A stretch of DNA of 64,000 bases. It comes from Pomphorhynchus laevis (lineage: Eukaryota; Acanthocephala; Palaeacanthocephala; Echinorhynchida; Pomphorhynchidae). The stretch spans positions 1-64,000 of the forward strand of contig WNNJ02003340.1 in assembly GCA_012934845.2 (NCBI GenBank), given 5' to 3'. Of the stretch, positions 36,554-49,247 are shown one piece after another (position 1 is the stretch's first letter; each line of letters opens with the position of its first letter). Both the position numbers and the translations under genes were made by a program. Below the pieces are notes generated by a model. That model ran no database searches and was not told where the DNA came from. It worked only from the letters and a program-made list of their open reading frames with translations.

Positions 36554-37213
36554 GTGTTTATTTATATATTTTACTATTTTCTGTTTGATGTTATTTTTAT
36601 AGTAATCTAGTTTGAAATATGTATCTATTAAATTATTTAAATAATTTTGAAGAAAGCCAATATCATTACATAAGGTTGCAATTCTTAAAATTTCATTATT
36701 TAATGTATTATATTTTATATTATATGGTATGCATAAATGCTCATGCAAAAATATGTTTCTTGTAAATTAAAATATGTCATCTTTACGACATAAATCAAAA
36801 GTAGTTTTAATTGATGTTAATTTAATGTTCGTATCTAGATATACACCTTATTTATCGTCAATATTGGTTTTGTTAAGAATAAGGCTTTCTGGATAAATTT
36901 GTTCACTAATTGAATAAAAATTATTAGAATTAAATACACATATATCATCAATGTATCGAAACAACTACTTCATATATTTATATAGTTTAGATTTAGTTTT
37001 TACAGTTATGAACAAATTCATATTCTATAAAACTTCAAAACAAATCAGCTATAATTGGGCTACTATTACCTCCCATTGGAACACCTTTTACTTGTCTAAA
37101 TATATATGTCCCTACTTTTAAATAATTTTGATTTATCAAAATATTTAATGATTCTATTAATTCAATTTTATCCATATATTTATATTTACTTGATGGTTTA
37201 ATACTTGATGGAA
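36554..37213 (-). mobile_element. Penelope-like element fragment (3' part of RT)
   Basis: Antisense to, and clearly related to, 50531-51180: the GVPMGGNSSPIIADLF-type segment (GGTAATAGTAGCCCAATTAT on the minus strand near 37060), YIDDICVFNS (near 36945) and HEHLCIPYNIKYNTLNNEIL (36750-36680). Broken by several small changes. Its 3' end abuts the tail of APE LINE copy E; its 5' side is cut by L2-B at 37214. Confidence 0.74.
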
Positions 37214-39563
37214 GTTGGAGGAAAAGAGATATGTATTAACTTGCTTAAGAACGAGACGCTTAAGGAGTTTAGAGAGGGTTGGGAGAAGTGAGATTGGACG
37301 GTACGAAGATGGTAGTGTGGATTCGAGAGATTGCTTTTTGATGAGTGGACGAACAGTGGCGCATTTTTAGATGGAAGGAAATGTACGGCTACGGATGGAC
37401 GAGTTGAACAATGTGCTTAGGAAGGGAAAGATAGAGGATCAGATATTTTTAAGCAAGTGAGTGTGAATTGGGTCAGAATGAGAGGTTTTATTAGGTAATG
37501 ACAGCAGAACCGAAGAAACTTCATCAGACGAAACGGGAAGAAGGTGGAATAGTTCTGGGAGGGAAGTATTTAAAGAGAAGATTGGGTTCAAGGTGGCAAT
37601 TGGTAGTATGGAAAGTAAATTAGATAGCTTAGTTTGTAGATAAGAAGAAAATTTATCAGGATTTATATTACAAGGGGTATATTATCGTGAAAGAATTGAG
37701 TTTAAGATTTTCCAATGAGATTTAGAATTTGAAAATGACTCGAGTTGATTTCGCCAAATGAGAGTACGTTTAGTACGTATAAGAATGAGATGTGAACGGC
37801 GTAGAATAAAGTAGTAATCACGGAGATTTGGGGGGAGTGAGTTTGGAGAACGTTTAATAAAGCGGTTATACATATGAAAAGAGTGACGGAGTCGACACTT
37901 AGAAAGGCTACAGTCAGAATCGAACCAGGGAGCATGGCGCAAGCGCTGAGAACGTCTAAGTCGACTAGGCAGAATGTTATTGAGGATCGACGTAAGTTCA
38001 GAATCAAACAGAATGCAGAGATCATCGGGAGAGAGATAGTTAATAGGAAGTGAAAAGAGTGAAGAATTGAGTAAGGCTGTGCAGAGAATAGGGATATCGA
38101 GAAGTTTCCAGGGTCGACTTGGTGTGGATAATGGTAAAGGCGGAGAAGGAGGATGGGGACGAGTAAGAGTAAGAGTGACAAGGAAATGATCGGACAAACC
38201 AGGATCAGTAATTGACAAGGAGGTATAGTCATTGAAGCAGTTAGAAACAGCAATGATGTCGAGAGCACCGCCGATTATATGAGTTGGGCTTGTTGAAAGT
38301 AATTTATAGTTAAAATCAGAAAAAATATTAGTTAAAGTGATAGAGTCAGAGTCAGCCGGGCGATCAAGACGAATGTTAAAGTCACCGAGAACAAAATAAG
38401 GAGTATAAGACAATGAACAGTGAGAAAGAAGATCTGCAAAGTAGTTAAAGAACATACATGAGGGGGCCGCTGAGCCTAAACAGTACACAATCACAAGTTG
38501 ATAATTTGCATATAAGTAATTCAAACGAAGTGTAACGGATGTTGGCGTTAATTTTACGCAGAGACGTTGAGTGACAAGCAATGCCAACAATACCGCTGTG
38601 GTTAGAAGCAGAATAATCAGAGCGACATGGACGACGAATAGTAAGACAAGTAGTTGAAGTGGTAACAAGTTTAAAACGTTGGGAGAGTACCAATGAAACA
38701 TGTGATCTATATCGGAAAACGATTTTTAGTAGTGAATTACAGATGATTGGATTTATTAGATTTGTTTAAACGGAAAAAGATACATAAGCGATATTATTGA
38801 AAAGGGATGGATTATCATTAGGAAGAATGGTTGCTTGGATATACTTGAAAGCAGATACATTATCATCGAGGCAAGATTGTGGAGATACAGATTCGGAAAG
38901 CTATAATTAGATATAATAATACAGCGATCGCGCGAAAAGGAAAACGATTATGTGGATGTGGTTGACGAACAAAGCTGGGAGGAGTAGATTAAGAAGAGCA
39001 GACAGAAGGGGATTACAATTTGCTCGATGGAGGTTGAAGATAAGTTGGAGCATGTGTGACAGAAGTAGAATGTTGAATCGGTTGATCGGAGATGTTACTG
39101 GAGATGAGTACCTAAAGTGAAGTATTCACTTTACTTCAAGTATTAAATGGGTGGATGAATAGGAAAGAGGAGGTACTTGATGAACAGCCTTACCGTTTGC
39201 ATTGATAGGACAATGAAGATGAATGGAAGTTGTATCCGTAGTTGAACGAGAAGTGTGTGCGAGAGAAGATTCAAAAATGAGATTATACGATGCGAAGTCA
39301 GGTGTTTATCCGAGGAAAACGTCAACAACAGTATCGGTCTGAGTAGTCGTATGCGAGACATAAGTGGATGAGAAGCATAGCTGTAGTGGTTTTACTGATA
39401 AAAAACAACATGTAAACGGTTTTCTGTGATACACTGAGTAGTCAGATATTTAAACTCGAACAAATGTCCATACGTTACAATATTTACAATCGCATTCAAC
39501 TTCAAAACTTTTATAACGATCATGGCATTTCGATGTGGAAGATGCATGATTAGGAAAAAAGAT
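37214..39563 (-). mobile_element. L2/CR1-like LINE, family B, 5' part
   Basis: Near-duplicate of 56350-58870 but truncated in the RT. Contains ORF1 remnants (38700-39560, including a cysteine-rich ECDCKYCNVW start) and the ORF2 endonuclease region (37682-38701). The 5' side abuts the 3' end of an L2-A copy (39564). The RT palm and 3' end are missing. Confidence 0.78.
37682..38470 (-). pseudogene. L2-B ORF2 remnant: endonuclease
   Basis: FVLGDFNIRLDRPADSDSIT, THIIGGALDIIAVSN, LSITDPGLSDHFLVTLTLT, RLRHAPWFDSDCSLSKCRLR, WKILNSILSR. This family keeps the SDH motif of canonical apurinic-type nucleases, unlike the APE LINE. The upstream part (38470-38700) is out of frame (LSQRFKLVTTSTTCLTIRR is ORF1; RRPCRSDYSASNHSGIVGIA belongs to the nuclease). 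Confidence 0.72.
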
Positions 39564-40029
39564 TAATTAAACGTGGCGAATGCGTGCCAGCGCACGCTTA
39601 CATGATCACAACAAAACAAAAATGTAAATCATGTGTCGAGGAGGTGTGAACGGAGGAGGTGTTTGAATGTGATAAAGGAGGAAGCGCGGCGAACGTCGAG
39701 AGGGAGTTGATTCCAGGCGAGTGGAGCGGCGACGAGGAAGGATTGGAGACCATAGTTGTTGGAGTAATTAGGAACGTGGAGTAAGAGGGTATGAAGGGAA
39801 CGCAGCGATAGCAAGGTGGGGCGAGTGTCATATAAGAAAGGAAGGTTGATTAACGATGGGGAGCCGACAGTGATGAGACGAAAAGTTACGAGAAGAAGAT
39901 GGAGTTTTATGCGGATGTGGATGGTGGGCCAGGAGAGTTGGGCAAAATATGTGTATGTGTGGTCAAAGCGACGGAGACGAAAGCGCACTCGAACGGCGGA
40001 GTTGATTATGCGTTGTAGGGGTAGTGTAG
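39564..40029 (-). mobile_element. L2-A 3' end fragment
   Basis: Antisense RT C-terminus: LPLQRIINSAVRVRFRLRRF, FAQLSWPTIHIRIKL, LHTLLLHVPNYSNNYGLQSF, WNQLPLDVRRASSFITFKHL, stop, then the 3' hairpin at 39564-39605. The frame is open for ~145 codons. It is cut at 40029 by the LTR of Gypsy element 1. The rest of this L2-A copy probably lies at 47501-49247, beyond both Gypsy elements. Confidence 0.78.
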
Positions 40030-40161
40030 TGTAAACAGATACGCTTGTAAAAAGCTTTATTGAGTAATATCTACAAAACAAAGTAGTAAATCAGTAAGTG
40101 TAAATAGTTAACATTAAGGGTTAAGATTTACAATATAAATGGTAAGGTAATTTTCATCACA
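40030..40161 (-). repeat. 3' LTR of Gypsy element 1
   Basis: About 132 bp, TGTGATGAAAATTACC to CTGTTTACA on the minus strand. Matches 43829-43959. Confidence 0.85.
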
Positions 40162-43100
40162 TTCTCCCCCGCCATAGATAATCCTGCAAGTAGCTCGGCG
40201 CTTGTCGTGCTCTAACTGGTCTCTTAGGTCCACTGGCGTCTGTATCGTTGTCGTTGTCATTGAAGTAAGTTCCCTGTATCGTGGCATGATCGCTGTCGCG
40301 CATTGTTTCGCTTGTTAGTGTATTTTGGCCGGCTTTCACTATTGCTTCGATATCGTCCTTGCAAGTTATTGCCGCGTCTTGTTAATTGTCTTCTGTTGAT
40401 GGTTCGTGAACACCTTCTATTGTTGGTTCGTTCAGTTCATCCGTTGGTGTGTTATTATTGCAGCATTCTTGAGGTAACCTTGCAATATCGCGATTCGAGA
40501 CTGTTCTATGCTGCCCGTTAGGGTATGATACTGTTGAATAATAAGGATTTATATTCTCTAGTTTGGCTGGCAGTAAGTTAGGACAATGTTTGGATGTTCG
40601 GTTGTGGTTTTTCACTAACACGGACTGTGCATGCATCAGCCATTGCGAGAGTTGGTTTTGTTTAAGGCATCGTCGGCTGTATCTGAAAATCCTATCGTGT
40701 GGACATTCGTTAGTGACTTACATAGTAAGCTACGACTGCAGTTGAGGGCGTGTTGTTGGACTTTCTCCCAGTCTTTTATTCCAAGATTGAGGGTGCGTAG
40801 TGCTAGACGTATCGTAGTCCAAATCTGGCCGACAAATCGTTCCGCTTGTCCGTTTACTCTGGGATTGAATGGAGACGAATGACTTGAGGATATGTTTCGA
40901 GAAAGTAAGTATTGTTTCAGCTCGGTTGACCTGAAGCAAGTTGCGTTATCAGAATGTATAAACTCCGGGGTGCCGAACGTCGAAAATAGCAGTTCAAGCT
41001 TCTCAATCACTGTTTGTGAACTGGTGTCTTTGCAGGGGAAACCGAATGGAAAACGACTGTATTCGTCGACCACGACCATGAGGTAAGGATTTCTTTGTGT
41101 TGATGTTGGTAAAGGACCTTTGAAGTCCATGGATAGCTGCTCAAATGGACGAGACGACTTTATAACATGGGATTCTTCTAGATGCGAATACTGGGGTTTT
41201 ATCTCTGAACAAACTAAGCAGTTTTTGCAAGTTAGTCTTACGTCGTCGCATGAAAACGGTATATTGTTTTTTCGTACATATGCTGTTAAGCGTCGTATTC
41301 CAGGATGGCACAAATCAACGTGTAGCTGTTTAAGAGAGGCTAGATCAGACCCTGCTGTGCAGACTCGCCTTAAAGTGTCGGCAACGTGGTTTTGTTTGCC
41401 AGGTCTATAGATAATCTTAAATTTGAACTCTGATAGTTCGAGGCGCCATCTATTAATCTTCTGATTTTTGATTTGGCTCTTGCTCTTGTTATTTAGCATG
41501 AACAATACGGACCTTTGATCAGTAATAATCGTAAAGGGACGTCCGATAAGGTGGTGTCTCCACTTTCGAAGTGACTCCACAATAGCATGCGCTTCTTTCT
41601 CAATTGCCGAATATCGCGACTCCGGATTGGTCAACGACCGAGAGAAAAAGGCCACTGGTCTTCCTTCACGGCTGAGAGATGCGGCTATGGTTGTCGCGGA
41701 TGCGTCAGTTTCGACAGTTAATGGCTTATTGTTGTCAATGTGATATAGTGCGGCTTTTATTATGTCCGATTTTATGCCTTCGAACGCTGCGATTGCCTCA
41801 TCATTCATGGGAAACTGTGAAACTTTAATTTTTGCCATTTTGAGTGACAAGTTTGATATCCAATTCACATAGTAAGCAAACATACCTTGCACTCGTTTAA
41901 GTTCAGACTGACATGATGGAATTGGCAGGGATTTCAGAGGCTCAAATTGTTCCGGGTCTGATTTGAAGCTACCATTTTTGATCTGATATCCGAGAAGGTT
42001 GATTTCTTCTCTACAGAATTTGCATTTTCCATTGTTGAACTTTAAGTTTAATGATGTACAGACTGAAAGAAATCGATCTACATTTCGGTCATGCTCCTCT
42101 TCTGTGCGTCCACATATAGTGATGTCGTCTAGGTAGACGTATGTGTCGGTCAAATCATTGTCCGCGATTATTTTATCCATGATTCTTTGAAAGCATGCTA
42201 CCGCGTTCGTTAAACCAAAATGAATCCTTGTAAATTGATAAAGTTTGCCGCATGCTTCGAATGCCGTATATTGACGATCGGATGGGTGAATTTCGACTTG
42301 GTGATAGGCGGATTCAAGATCAATAGTTGAGAAGAATTTGTATTGATATATTTCCGTGATCAGGTTCTCTATGTTTGGAAGTGGATATATGTCGATATGT
42401 GTATATTGGTTTATTGTCTTGGAATAGTCCACAACCATTCGTTTCTTTCTTCGCTGGTTAGTCGTCACGAATACTTGTGCTCGCCAAGGCGATGTGCTCG
42501 GCTCAATTATGTGTTCCCGCAGAAGTTTGTCTATCTCATTACGTATGAACGCATAGTTCTCGCGTGTGTGTTTTCGAGATTTTGTAATAATAGGTGTACA
42601 GTTTTCTTTTAAGTGCTCAAATAGCTTTGGAGGTTCAGCAATTTTCATTACTCTCAATGAAATTGGTTCTTTTTGACCGTGAAATCGAAATTGTATGCTG
42701 GAATGTCTCTTCATAAAGTCGATACCAAGGATGATGTCTGAACAAAGATCGTCTAGAATCAGTAGTTTTACGTTACGAAATAGCTTTCCTTGCATACGAA
42801 TGTCGACTGTTATCGAACCTTTTGAAGTTACCTGAATTCCGGAGGATGCCATTGATATTTTGGATTGCAGACGCCACACTTTCACATTTAATCGTGTTAT
42901 GTGATTCGAGCTTACGAAGTTCAATGTGCTCCCGGTGTCAAATAAAGCGCTTAGGCAAATGTTGTTAATAAATACCTTTTGTGTAGCAATGCTGCCGCTT
43001 GATCCGCAAAGCCCGCCGTTACTTTGGAATGCAGCGGCGTTACAGTGCCCCGACCGGCAAACCTTGGCGAAGTGTCCTGTTTTCAGACACTTATTGCATA

Positions 43101-43821
43101 CCGAATTTCGTGCGGGACAATGTTTCCTTGTATGCTTGAATTTTCCACCGCAGAAGTAGCATTTCCACGTACTTGATTTATCAGCTGCTGCGACTTGCTC
43201 GGCATTTATGGCTGTCGAGTTGTGGTTGGGATGTACCGTTTCATCAACGGATTCATTATGTACTGCAGATGCAAGCCGGTTAGGTGCGCCGTATGATTTG
43301 ACCCTGGACTCGGCTAATTCGAGAGACCGAATTTGAGTACATGCTGTTTGTAAATGCAATTCGGAGTTTTCCAGCAATCGTTGGCGAATATGATCAGAAT
43401 AGATTCCGGTGATTATGGCGTCAAGAAGCGTCTCATCGTGATAGCTCTCGGCGGTCATGGCTTCGAAGTTGCATTCCGCTGCCAGCAGACGTAGTTCGGA
43501 TAAGTATTGGTCGAACGTTTCATTCGGACTTTGCTTCCGACACCGCAGCACGTGTCGGGCGTATACTTGGCTAACTGGCCGCTCATATCGCTCACTGAGC
43601 AACTTTATGGCATCAGTGTAGTTCGCACACGTTCTGATGAGCTTAAACACTGCTGGCGATACGAAATTGAATAGCGTGTATAGTTGCGAGTCTTCATCCT
43701 CTACTGCCAGCTTTCGAATGTAATTTTTGAACGTTACGGACCAATGACGGAAGTGATCCTGCGCTTTAGGATCGTCGGGTAATATCGTCAGACGCTCCGG
43801 TCGTAGATGAGATTCAGCCAT
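40162..43821 (-). CDS. Gypsy-type gag-pol polyprotein (element 1, fossil)
   Basis: One reading region of about 1,060 residues (43821 to 40636) plus a tail region towards the LTR. Order of parts: gag (~1-200), two zinc knuckles (CYFCGG and CNKCLKTGHFAKVC, ~220-257), protease with DTG (~294), RT with YLDD (~562), RNase H (~700-780), integrase with its HHCC finger (~837-870) and catalytic core (~897 on). The tail (RARQAPSYLQDYLWRGRM) ends near the purine tract. Family: Ty3/Gypsy with short LTRs and fused gag-pol. Confidence 0.85.
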
Positions 43822-43828
43822 AGAGAAG

Positions 43829-43959
43829 TGTAAACAGATACGCTTGTAAAAAGGTTTATTGAGTAATATCTACAAAACAATTAGTAAATCAGTAAGTGTA
43901 AATATTTAACATTAAGGGTTAAGATTTACAACATAAATGGTAAGGTAATTTTCATCACA
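43829..43959 (-). repeat. 5' LTR of Gypsy element 1
   Basis: 131 bp. Only seven bases separate it from the gag ATG, so a tRNA primer site would have to overlap the gag start. Its outer edge abuts the interior of Gypsy element 2. Confidence 0.85.
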
Positions 43960-46900
43960 GGTATAACGAGATAGGTGTCGAGTTGAAATATTTGCTTCTT
44001 TCCCAGATGGTAGTTCGATATGAGCCGTGTTTGGATTCGCGTTTATCAGTTTAGCTTTGAGCAATTTATCGTCGTATTTGTCGTGTTTGTAGAAGTTTCG
44101 CACGAATACAGATCCGGGACGACGGAGCCATTCTGGTAAATTGAATTTAATTAATGGGCGTCTAGAGAAGTTGAAGATTCGATCATAAGGTGTCGAGCCA
44201 GTTGAGGTGCATAATAGTCCTCGAATAGATTGAAGGCTTTCAGCGAGGACCGTTTCCCAAGCAGCAACCGGACGATTGTAGTCTCTAAGCCGCAAAAGTA
44301 CAGCGCTCCATAATATACCGTTATAGCGTTCGATCTGTCCGTTGCCTAACGGATTGTACGGAGAAGAGTGACTTGCTACCGTGCCAATACTCTCCAGATA
44401 ATCAGAGAATTCTTTCGACATGAAGGATGACCCACGATCGGAATGTACAAATTCAGGTGGACCAAATATTGTCACTATACCACGCAGGCAATTTATCACT
44501 GTTTGAGCGGACATATCACGGCATGCAAATCCAAAGGGATAACGAGAATATTCATCGACGGCTGTAAGCAAATATTTCTTGCCTGATGAACTGGGCAAAG
44601 GACCTTTGAAGTCAAGTGAAATTCTTTCGAAAGGTCATGTCGCTCTGATGAGGGCAGTTTTTGGAGGCTTGAAGAAGTTTGGTTTCAACAACAAACAGGT
44701 AACGCAATGAGATACAACATAACGAACGTCTTCAGTGCTATATGGAAGTTGATTCGATTGAACGAAGTGATACAAACGATTGACTCCTGGGTGGCAAAGC
44801 GTAGCGTGAAGTTCATAAAGAAGCTTGAGATCTTTCTGTTTATTAAAGTAACCGCAACTTGAAGCACAAATATCCCTAGACATTGAGTCGACCGCATAAT
44901 TCAACTTTCCAGGCCGGTAAAGTATACAATATTTGAACTCAGATAGATCGAGACGCCATCTTTGCACTTTTTCATTTTTAATTTTACTCTTATGATTCCT
45001 GTTAAATATGAATGAAACTGACCTTTGATCCGTTAGAACATTGAAAGTTCGTCCAGACAAATAGTGCCTCCAGTATCGCAATGCTTCAACGATGGCAAGG
45101 GCCTCTTTCTCAATAGCGGAATGTCCAACGACACTCTTACTAAGTGTATGCGAATAAAATGCGACGGGTTTGTTATCCTGCGTTAATACAGCACCGATAG
45201 CATAAAGGGATGCGTCAGTCTCTACTGTAAATGTCTTATTGAAATCAATGGGTGTTAGAGTAGCTGAAATAATACAATCACGAATTATCTCAAATGAGCG
45301 CTTTGCTGCAGGTGTAATAGGAAATATCGTGGTTTCAGCTAACGGACGAATCTGCGACGAAAAATTTTGAATCCATTTGGAATAATGTGAGAAAAGGCCG
45401 ACAATTCTTCGCAGTTGACGTTTATTTTGAGGTACCTGCAGTTCTCGCAAAGGTGAGACACGATTAGGATCAGGCCGTTTAATACCACTACCAACTTGAT
45501 ATCCCAGAATATTGATCATCGTTTTATTAATCATACATTTCGATTCATTTAGTGTTATTCGGTACCTAGAAGCAACTTCACGAAACTTGGCCAGATTTGT
45601 ATCATGTTCTTGCTGTGTTTTGCCGCACACAATGATATCGTCGAGGTATGAATAGGTGCCGGTTAAGTTTTCTTTCTCTATGATCTCGTTGATTATTCGC
45701 TGGAAGGCGGCTACAGCATTCGTGAGTCCAAAAGGCATACGCTGAAATTGATAGAGTTGACCATCTGCCTCGAATGCGGTCAAGAATTTTTCGTTTGCTC
45801 GCAAAGGAACTTGATGGTAAGCACTTTTTAAATCGAGGGTGCTAAACACGTTATTGGACGATATGGTGTCGATCAGGTCGTCAATTCGGGGCATGGGATA
45901 AGCGTCGAGGACCGTGAATCTATTTACGGTCTGCGAGTAATCTACAACTAGACGACGACGTCCTTCTCTGTTTACAATAAGAACTTGCGCACGCCACGGT
46001 GAGCGACTGCGCTCGATGATGCCTTCGGACAACATCCGTTTTACTTCCGAAGCAATAAAGCGGCGATCTTCGATATTACGGCGCCGGGACGGAATTGCTG
46101 CAGGTTTCCAGTTTTTAAAATCGTCTGAAAATAACGACGGTATATCGATTTCCATGCTCGATAGTTGCCCAATGGTTAATGTTTCTTGCTTAGCATTTCC
46201 TCGAAGTCGAATGGAAACACTTGAATGCAAGCGTAGGAATGGATGACCAAGTATGAGATCACGACAAAGATGAGGCATGACGAAGCATTGAATGTCAGTA
46301 TAGTTTCGGTCACAGTAAGATATCGGTAATACGTTCATTGCATACGGATGTAAATGATGAATTAGCCATGGAAATCCTAACACAACAAGATTCTGTAGGA
46401 ATACCTAGTTTTCGAATAACTGATGAATCGACAAAGTTGGAAGAGCTCCCTGTATCGATAAGAGCATCCAGTTGCTGTGTTCCAACGCGAACTTGTACTG
46501 TCATGTCGTCAAGTTTATATGCATCACCATTTGCATTTTGACAGGATATGATATTAAGTGATTCACAGTCGGACGCGTATGGTCGAGTACTACGATTGTA
46601 TTTTCGTCGAGATCGAAGCAACTTAGTTTGACAAACTTTTTCGTAGTGTCCACGTTTTAAGCAGAATGAACATTCAGCATCCCGGGCTGGACAACGATTT
46701 CGTGTATGCATAATTCCACCACAAAAGTAGCACCTTTTCTTGTTGATCTTTTGAGCTACGGCAATAGATTCTTCACTTTCAGAAATATCAGTATTTCCTT
46801 TTGAACCTTTGGTTTCCCTTAAGGCATTTACTGTGAATTCGGATGTGTGTCGATATTCGTTTGATTGAGTTTGAGCTGCTTCAATCGTTCGAGCGACTTG

Positions 46901-47383
46901 ATAAGCTTTCTCTTTGTCGATGTCATTAGTCTCGAGTATGCGTTGACGAATTTCGTTCGATTGTAAACCCGTAATAAATGAATCGCAAATAAGAATATCG
47001 CGCAGCTCCTTAGCTTTCACATCTTTGAAGGTGCATTGTCGCGCAAGTGTTTCAAGACGATCCACATAGTTAGATATCGATTCATCGAGAGTTTGTCGTG
47101 CAGAACACAGTAGGTGTCGTTTGTAAACCGAATTTGTATATTTTATGAATGCTTTGTCGAGGACATCCATTGCTGAATCATAATCCAGGCACTCGTCAAT
47201 TTTGTCGAATAATTGAGCGGAAATTGAGATTTTCAGAAGATCAAGTTTGTCATCTTGTGAATCCATTTTGATGCGTTTGATAAATGTTTCGAAGCGATAT
47301 CGCCAGTGACGCCATTCGCGTTCTGCTTCAGGACAGTCTGTCGTTAGTTTGAGTGTATCCGGCTTGAACAGAGTATCCATCAA
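43960..47383 (-). pseudogene. Gypsy-type gag-pol region (element 2, fossil)
   Basis: Parts in order: gag (47383 leftward), zinc knuckles CYFCGG and CSFCLKRGHYEKVC (~46740-46640), protease DTG (~46450), RT with YLDD (~45645), RNase H (~45250-45000), integrase HHCC finger and core (~44800-44300). Related to element 1 but clearly a different family member. Treated as a fossil; a few breaks. Confidence 0.82.
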
Positions 47384-47402
47384 GACAATTCGTGAATAAA
47401 AT

Positions 47403-47500
47403 TGTGATAACCAGAGAGAATAAATGGCTTTTATTCACGAATCTACAAATAGTAGGTAAAGTTAAATATAAATGATAAAGTAATTAAATGTGATACCACA
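47403..47500 (-). repeat. 5' LTR of Gypsy element 2
   Basis: 98 bp, unusually short. Contains TTCGTGAATAAA close to its 3' end; a second TTCACGAATTG lies just inside the element. Starts TGTGG and ends TCACA on the minus strand. Confidence 0.72.
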
Positions 47501-49247
47501 GCAAAGGATTCAGTGGGAGAAGATATGTTTGGTTTACGGGATAGGATCCACATTATTTTAGATTTGTCAAGGTTTAGAACCAGATGAATATTGGAGAGAC
47601 GTTTGTATATAGAAGAAATACATTTGGAGGCAGAAATGCCGATATCGTGTATGCGAAGTGCAGGTGCATGATCATAGATGAGGATGTCATCGGCGTATTG
47701 CATGACGTTAAAGGAAAAAGGTTTGATAAACGGAGAGAGATCGCCAAGCAGAAGAGAGAAAAGCAATGGACCTAGGACTGAACCTTGTGGGATCCCGCAA
47801 AAGATATGGATGGGAGGGGAGGATGATGAATTAGAACAGACGAGACAGGAACGGTCGGATATATATGAGGCAAACCATGCTACGTAGGAGGAAGAAAAGC
47901 CGTAATTATAACGAAGGCGATATAAGAGGACGGAGTGGTCGACAATGTCGAAGGCGGAGGAGAGTTTGAGGGAGATGAGAACACTATATAGAGCCTTGTC
48001 TCGAGAAATGAGTAAGTCGTTGTACACTTTTATGCATGTGGTTTATGTCGAGTGATTAGAGCGGAAAGCGGATTAGAAGGAGAGTACAGATTGGATGAGG
48101 AGAGATATGCGTTGATTTGTATTAAGATGAGGCGTTCTAAGAGCTTGGAAAGAGTAGGGAGTAGTAAAATGGGGCGATAGCTAGAAGGAAGGGAAGGGTC
48201 GAGCGATTGTTTCTTAAGGTGGTGACGAACGATTGCGGATTTCCAGTGTGAAGAGAAGATACGACTGCGGATGGACGAGTTAGACAAGGTTGTGAGAAAT
48301 GGGGATATCGATGAGCATATAGATTTTAATATGTGAGTAGGCAGGGGATCGGCAGATAAGGTTTTGTTGGGCAAGGACATGAGGACAGATGATACTTCTG
48401 TAGGTGAGACTGGGATAAGATGAAAGAGTTCCGGAAGGATGAGATTAGACTGGGCAGAGTGGGATAGGATGGAGACCGGGGTGTGAGAGAGCAACGTGGA
48501 TACTTTAGTCTGGAGAAATGACGAATAATCATTGGCATTGATGTTGCACGGCGTAGAGGAACGAGCCAGGATTGAGTTAAAAGTATGCCAGAGAGTCTTA
48601 GAGTTGAATGAAGTGATGATTTTATGCTGCCAGAAGGAGTTGCATTTGGTACGTACTTAGTTGAGATGAGACCAGCGAAGAGCAAGATAGGAATCCCGGA
48701 AAGGCGGAGTGTTTGAGCGGAAATCACGTCTGAGAGAGCGGTGATATACTCGAAAAGCATGGCGGAGTCGACGCTTTGAGAGTAGGCATTGTATGTCAAA
48801 CCATGGGGCACGGTGCAAGCGACGGTGTGGGTGAGACTTGAAGGGCAAGAGAATATCGAGAGTGGATGTGAGTTCAGAGTCGAAAAGAAAGGCGAGATCG
48901 TGAGGAGATGAATATGTTATTGTGGGTAATGATAGAGACGATTTGAGTAAGGCAGAGCGGAGAAGGGAGAGGTCAAGATTTCTCCAAGGGCGACGTAGGA
49001 TTGTAGGTGTGTGAGGAGGGGTGTGGTTGCGAGCGAGATCAAGGGTGATAAGAAAGTGATCGGATAGACCAGGATCAGAGATGGACAGTGAGGTGTGGGC
49101 AGCAAAATGATCGGGGACAGCGATGATGTCGAGTGCCCCGCCAAGTATATGTGTGGGGGCAGTGGAGATTAGTTTGTAATTGTAGTTGGATAGAATGTTG
49201 ATGAAGCGGATGGAATCTGTGGAAGAGGGGCGGTCTAGGCGGATATT
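47501..49247 (-). mobile_element. L2-A copy, central part
   Basis: Antisense L2-A from the endonuclease (FNIRLDRPSSTDSIRF, 49247) to the RT (LSSAFDIVDHSVLL, GIPQGSVLGPLLF, QYADDILIYDHAP), ending at RKPNISSPTE where Gypsy element 2 begins. The 3' continuation is probably 39564-40029. About 240 bp of L2-A (compared with 33555-33795) lies in neither part. The 5' edge runs into AT-rich repeats. Broken by several frame changes. Confidence 0.78.

Larger units (their letters stand above)
40030..43959 (-). mobile_element. Gypsy-type LTR element 1 (fossil, nearly whole)
   Basis: Minus-strand Ty3/Gypsy element with two ~131-bp LTRs (40030-40161 and 43829-43959) beginning TG and ending CA. The purine tract GGCGGGGGAGAA lies directly inside the 3' LTR. 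The gag-pol region fills the interior. The two LTRs differ at about half a dozen positions, so the insertion is not brand new. The flanking five bases do not match (TGTAG left, GGTAT right), so no target duplication remains. It looks nearly whole, with perhaps one or two breaks. Confidence 0.86.
43960..47500 (-). mobile_element. Gypsy-type LTR element 2 (fossil, 3' end missing)
   Basis: A related but distinct Ty3/Gypsy element on the same strand. Its 5' LTR is 47403-47500 (98 bp, TGTGGTATCACA to GGTTATCACA); no second copy of this LTR is seen in the window. The interior runs to 43960, where the LTR of element 1 begins, so the 3' end is lost at the join. A few breaks. It interrupts an L2-A copy at 47501. 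Confidence 0.83.
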
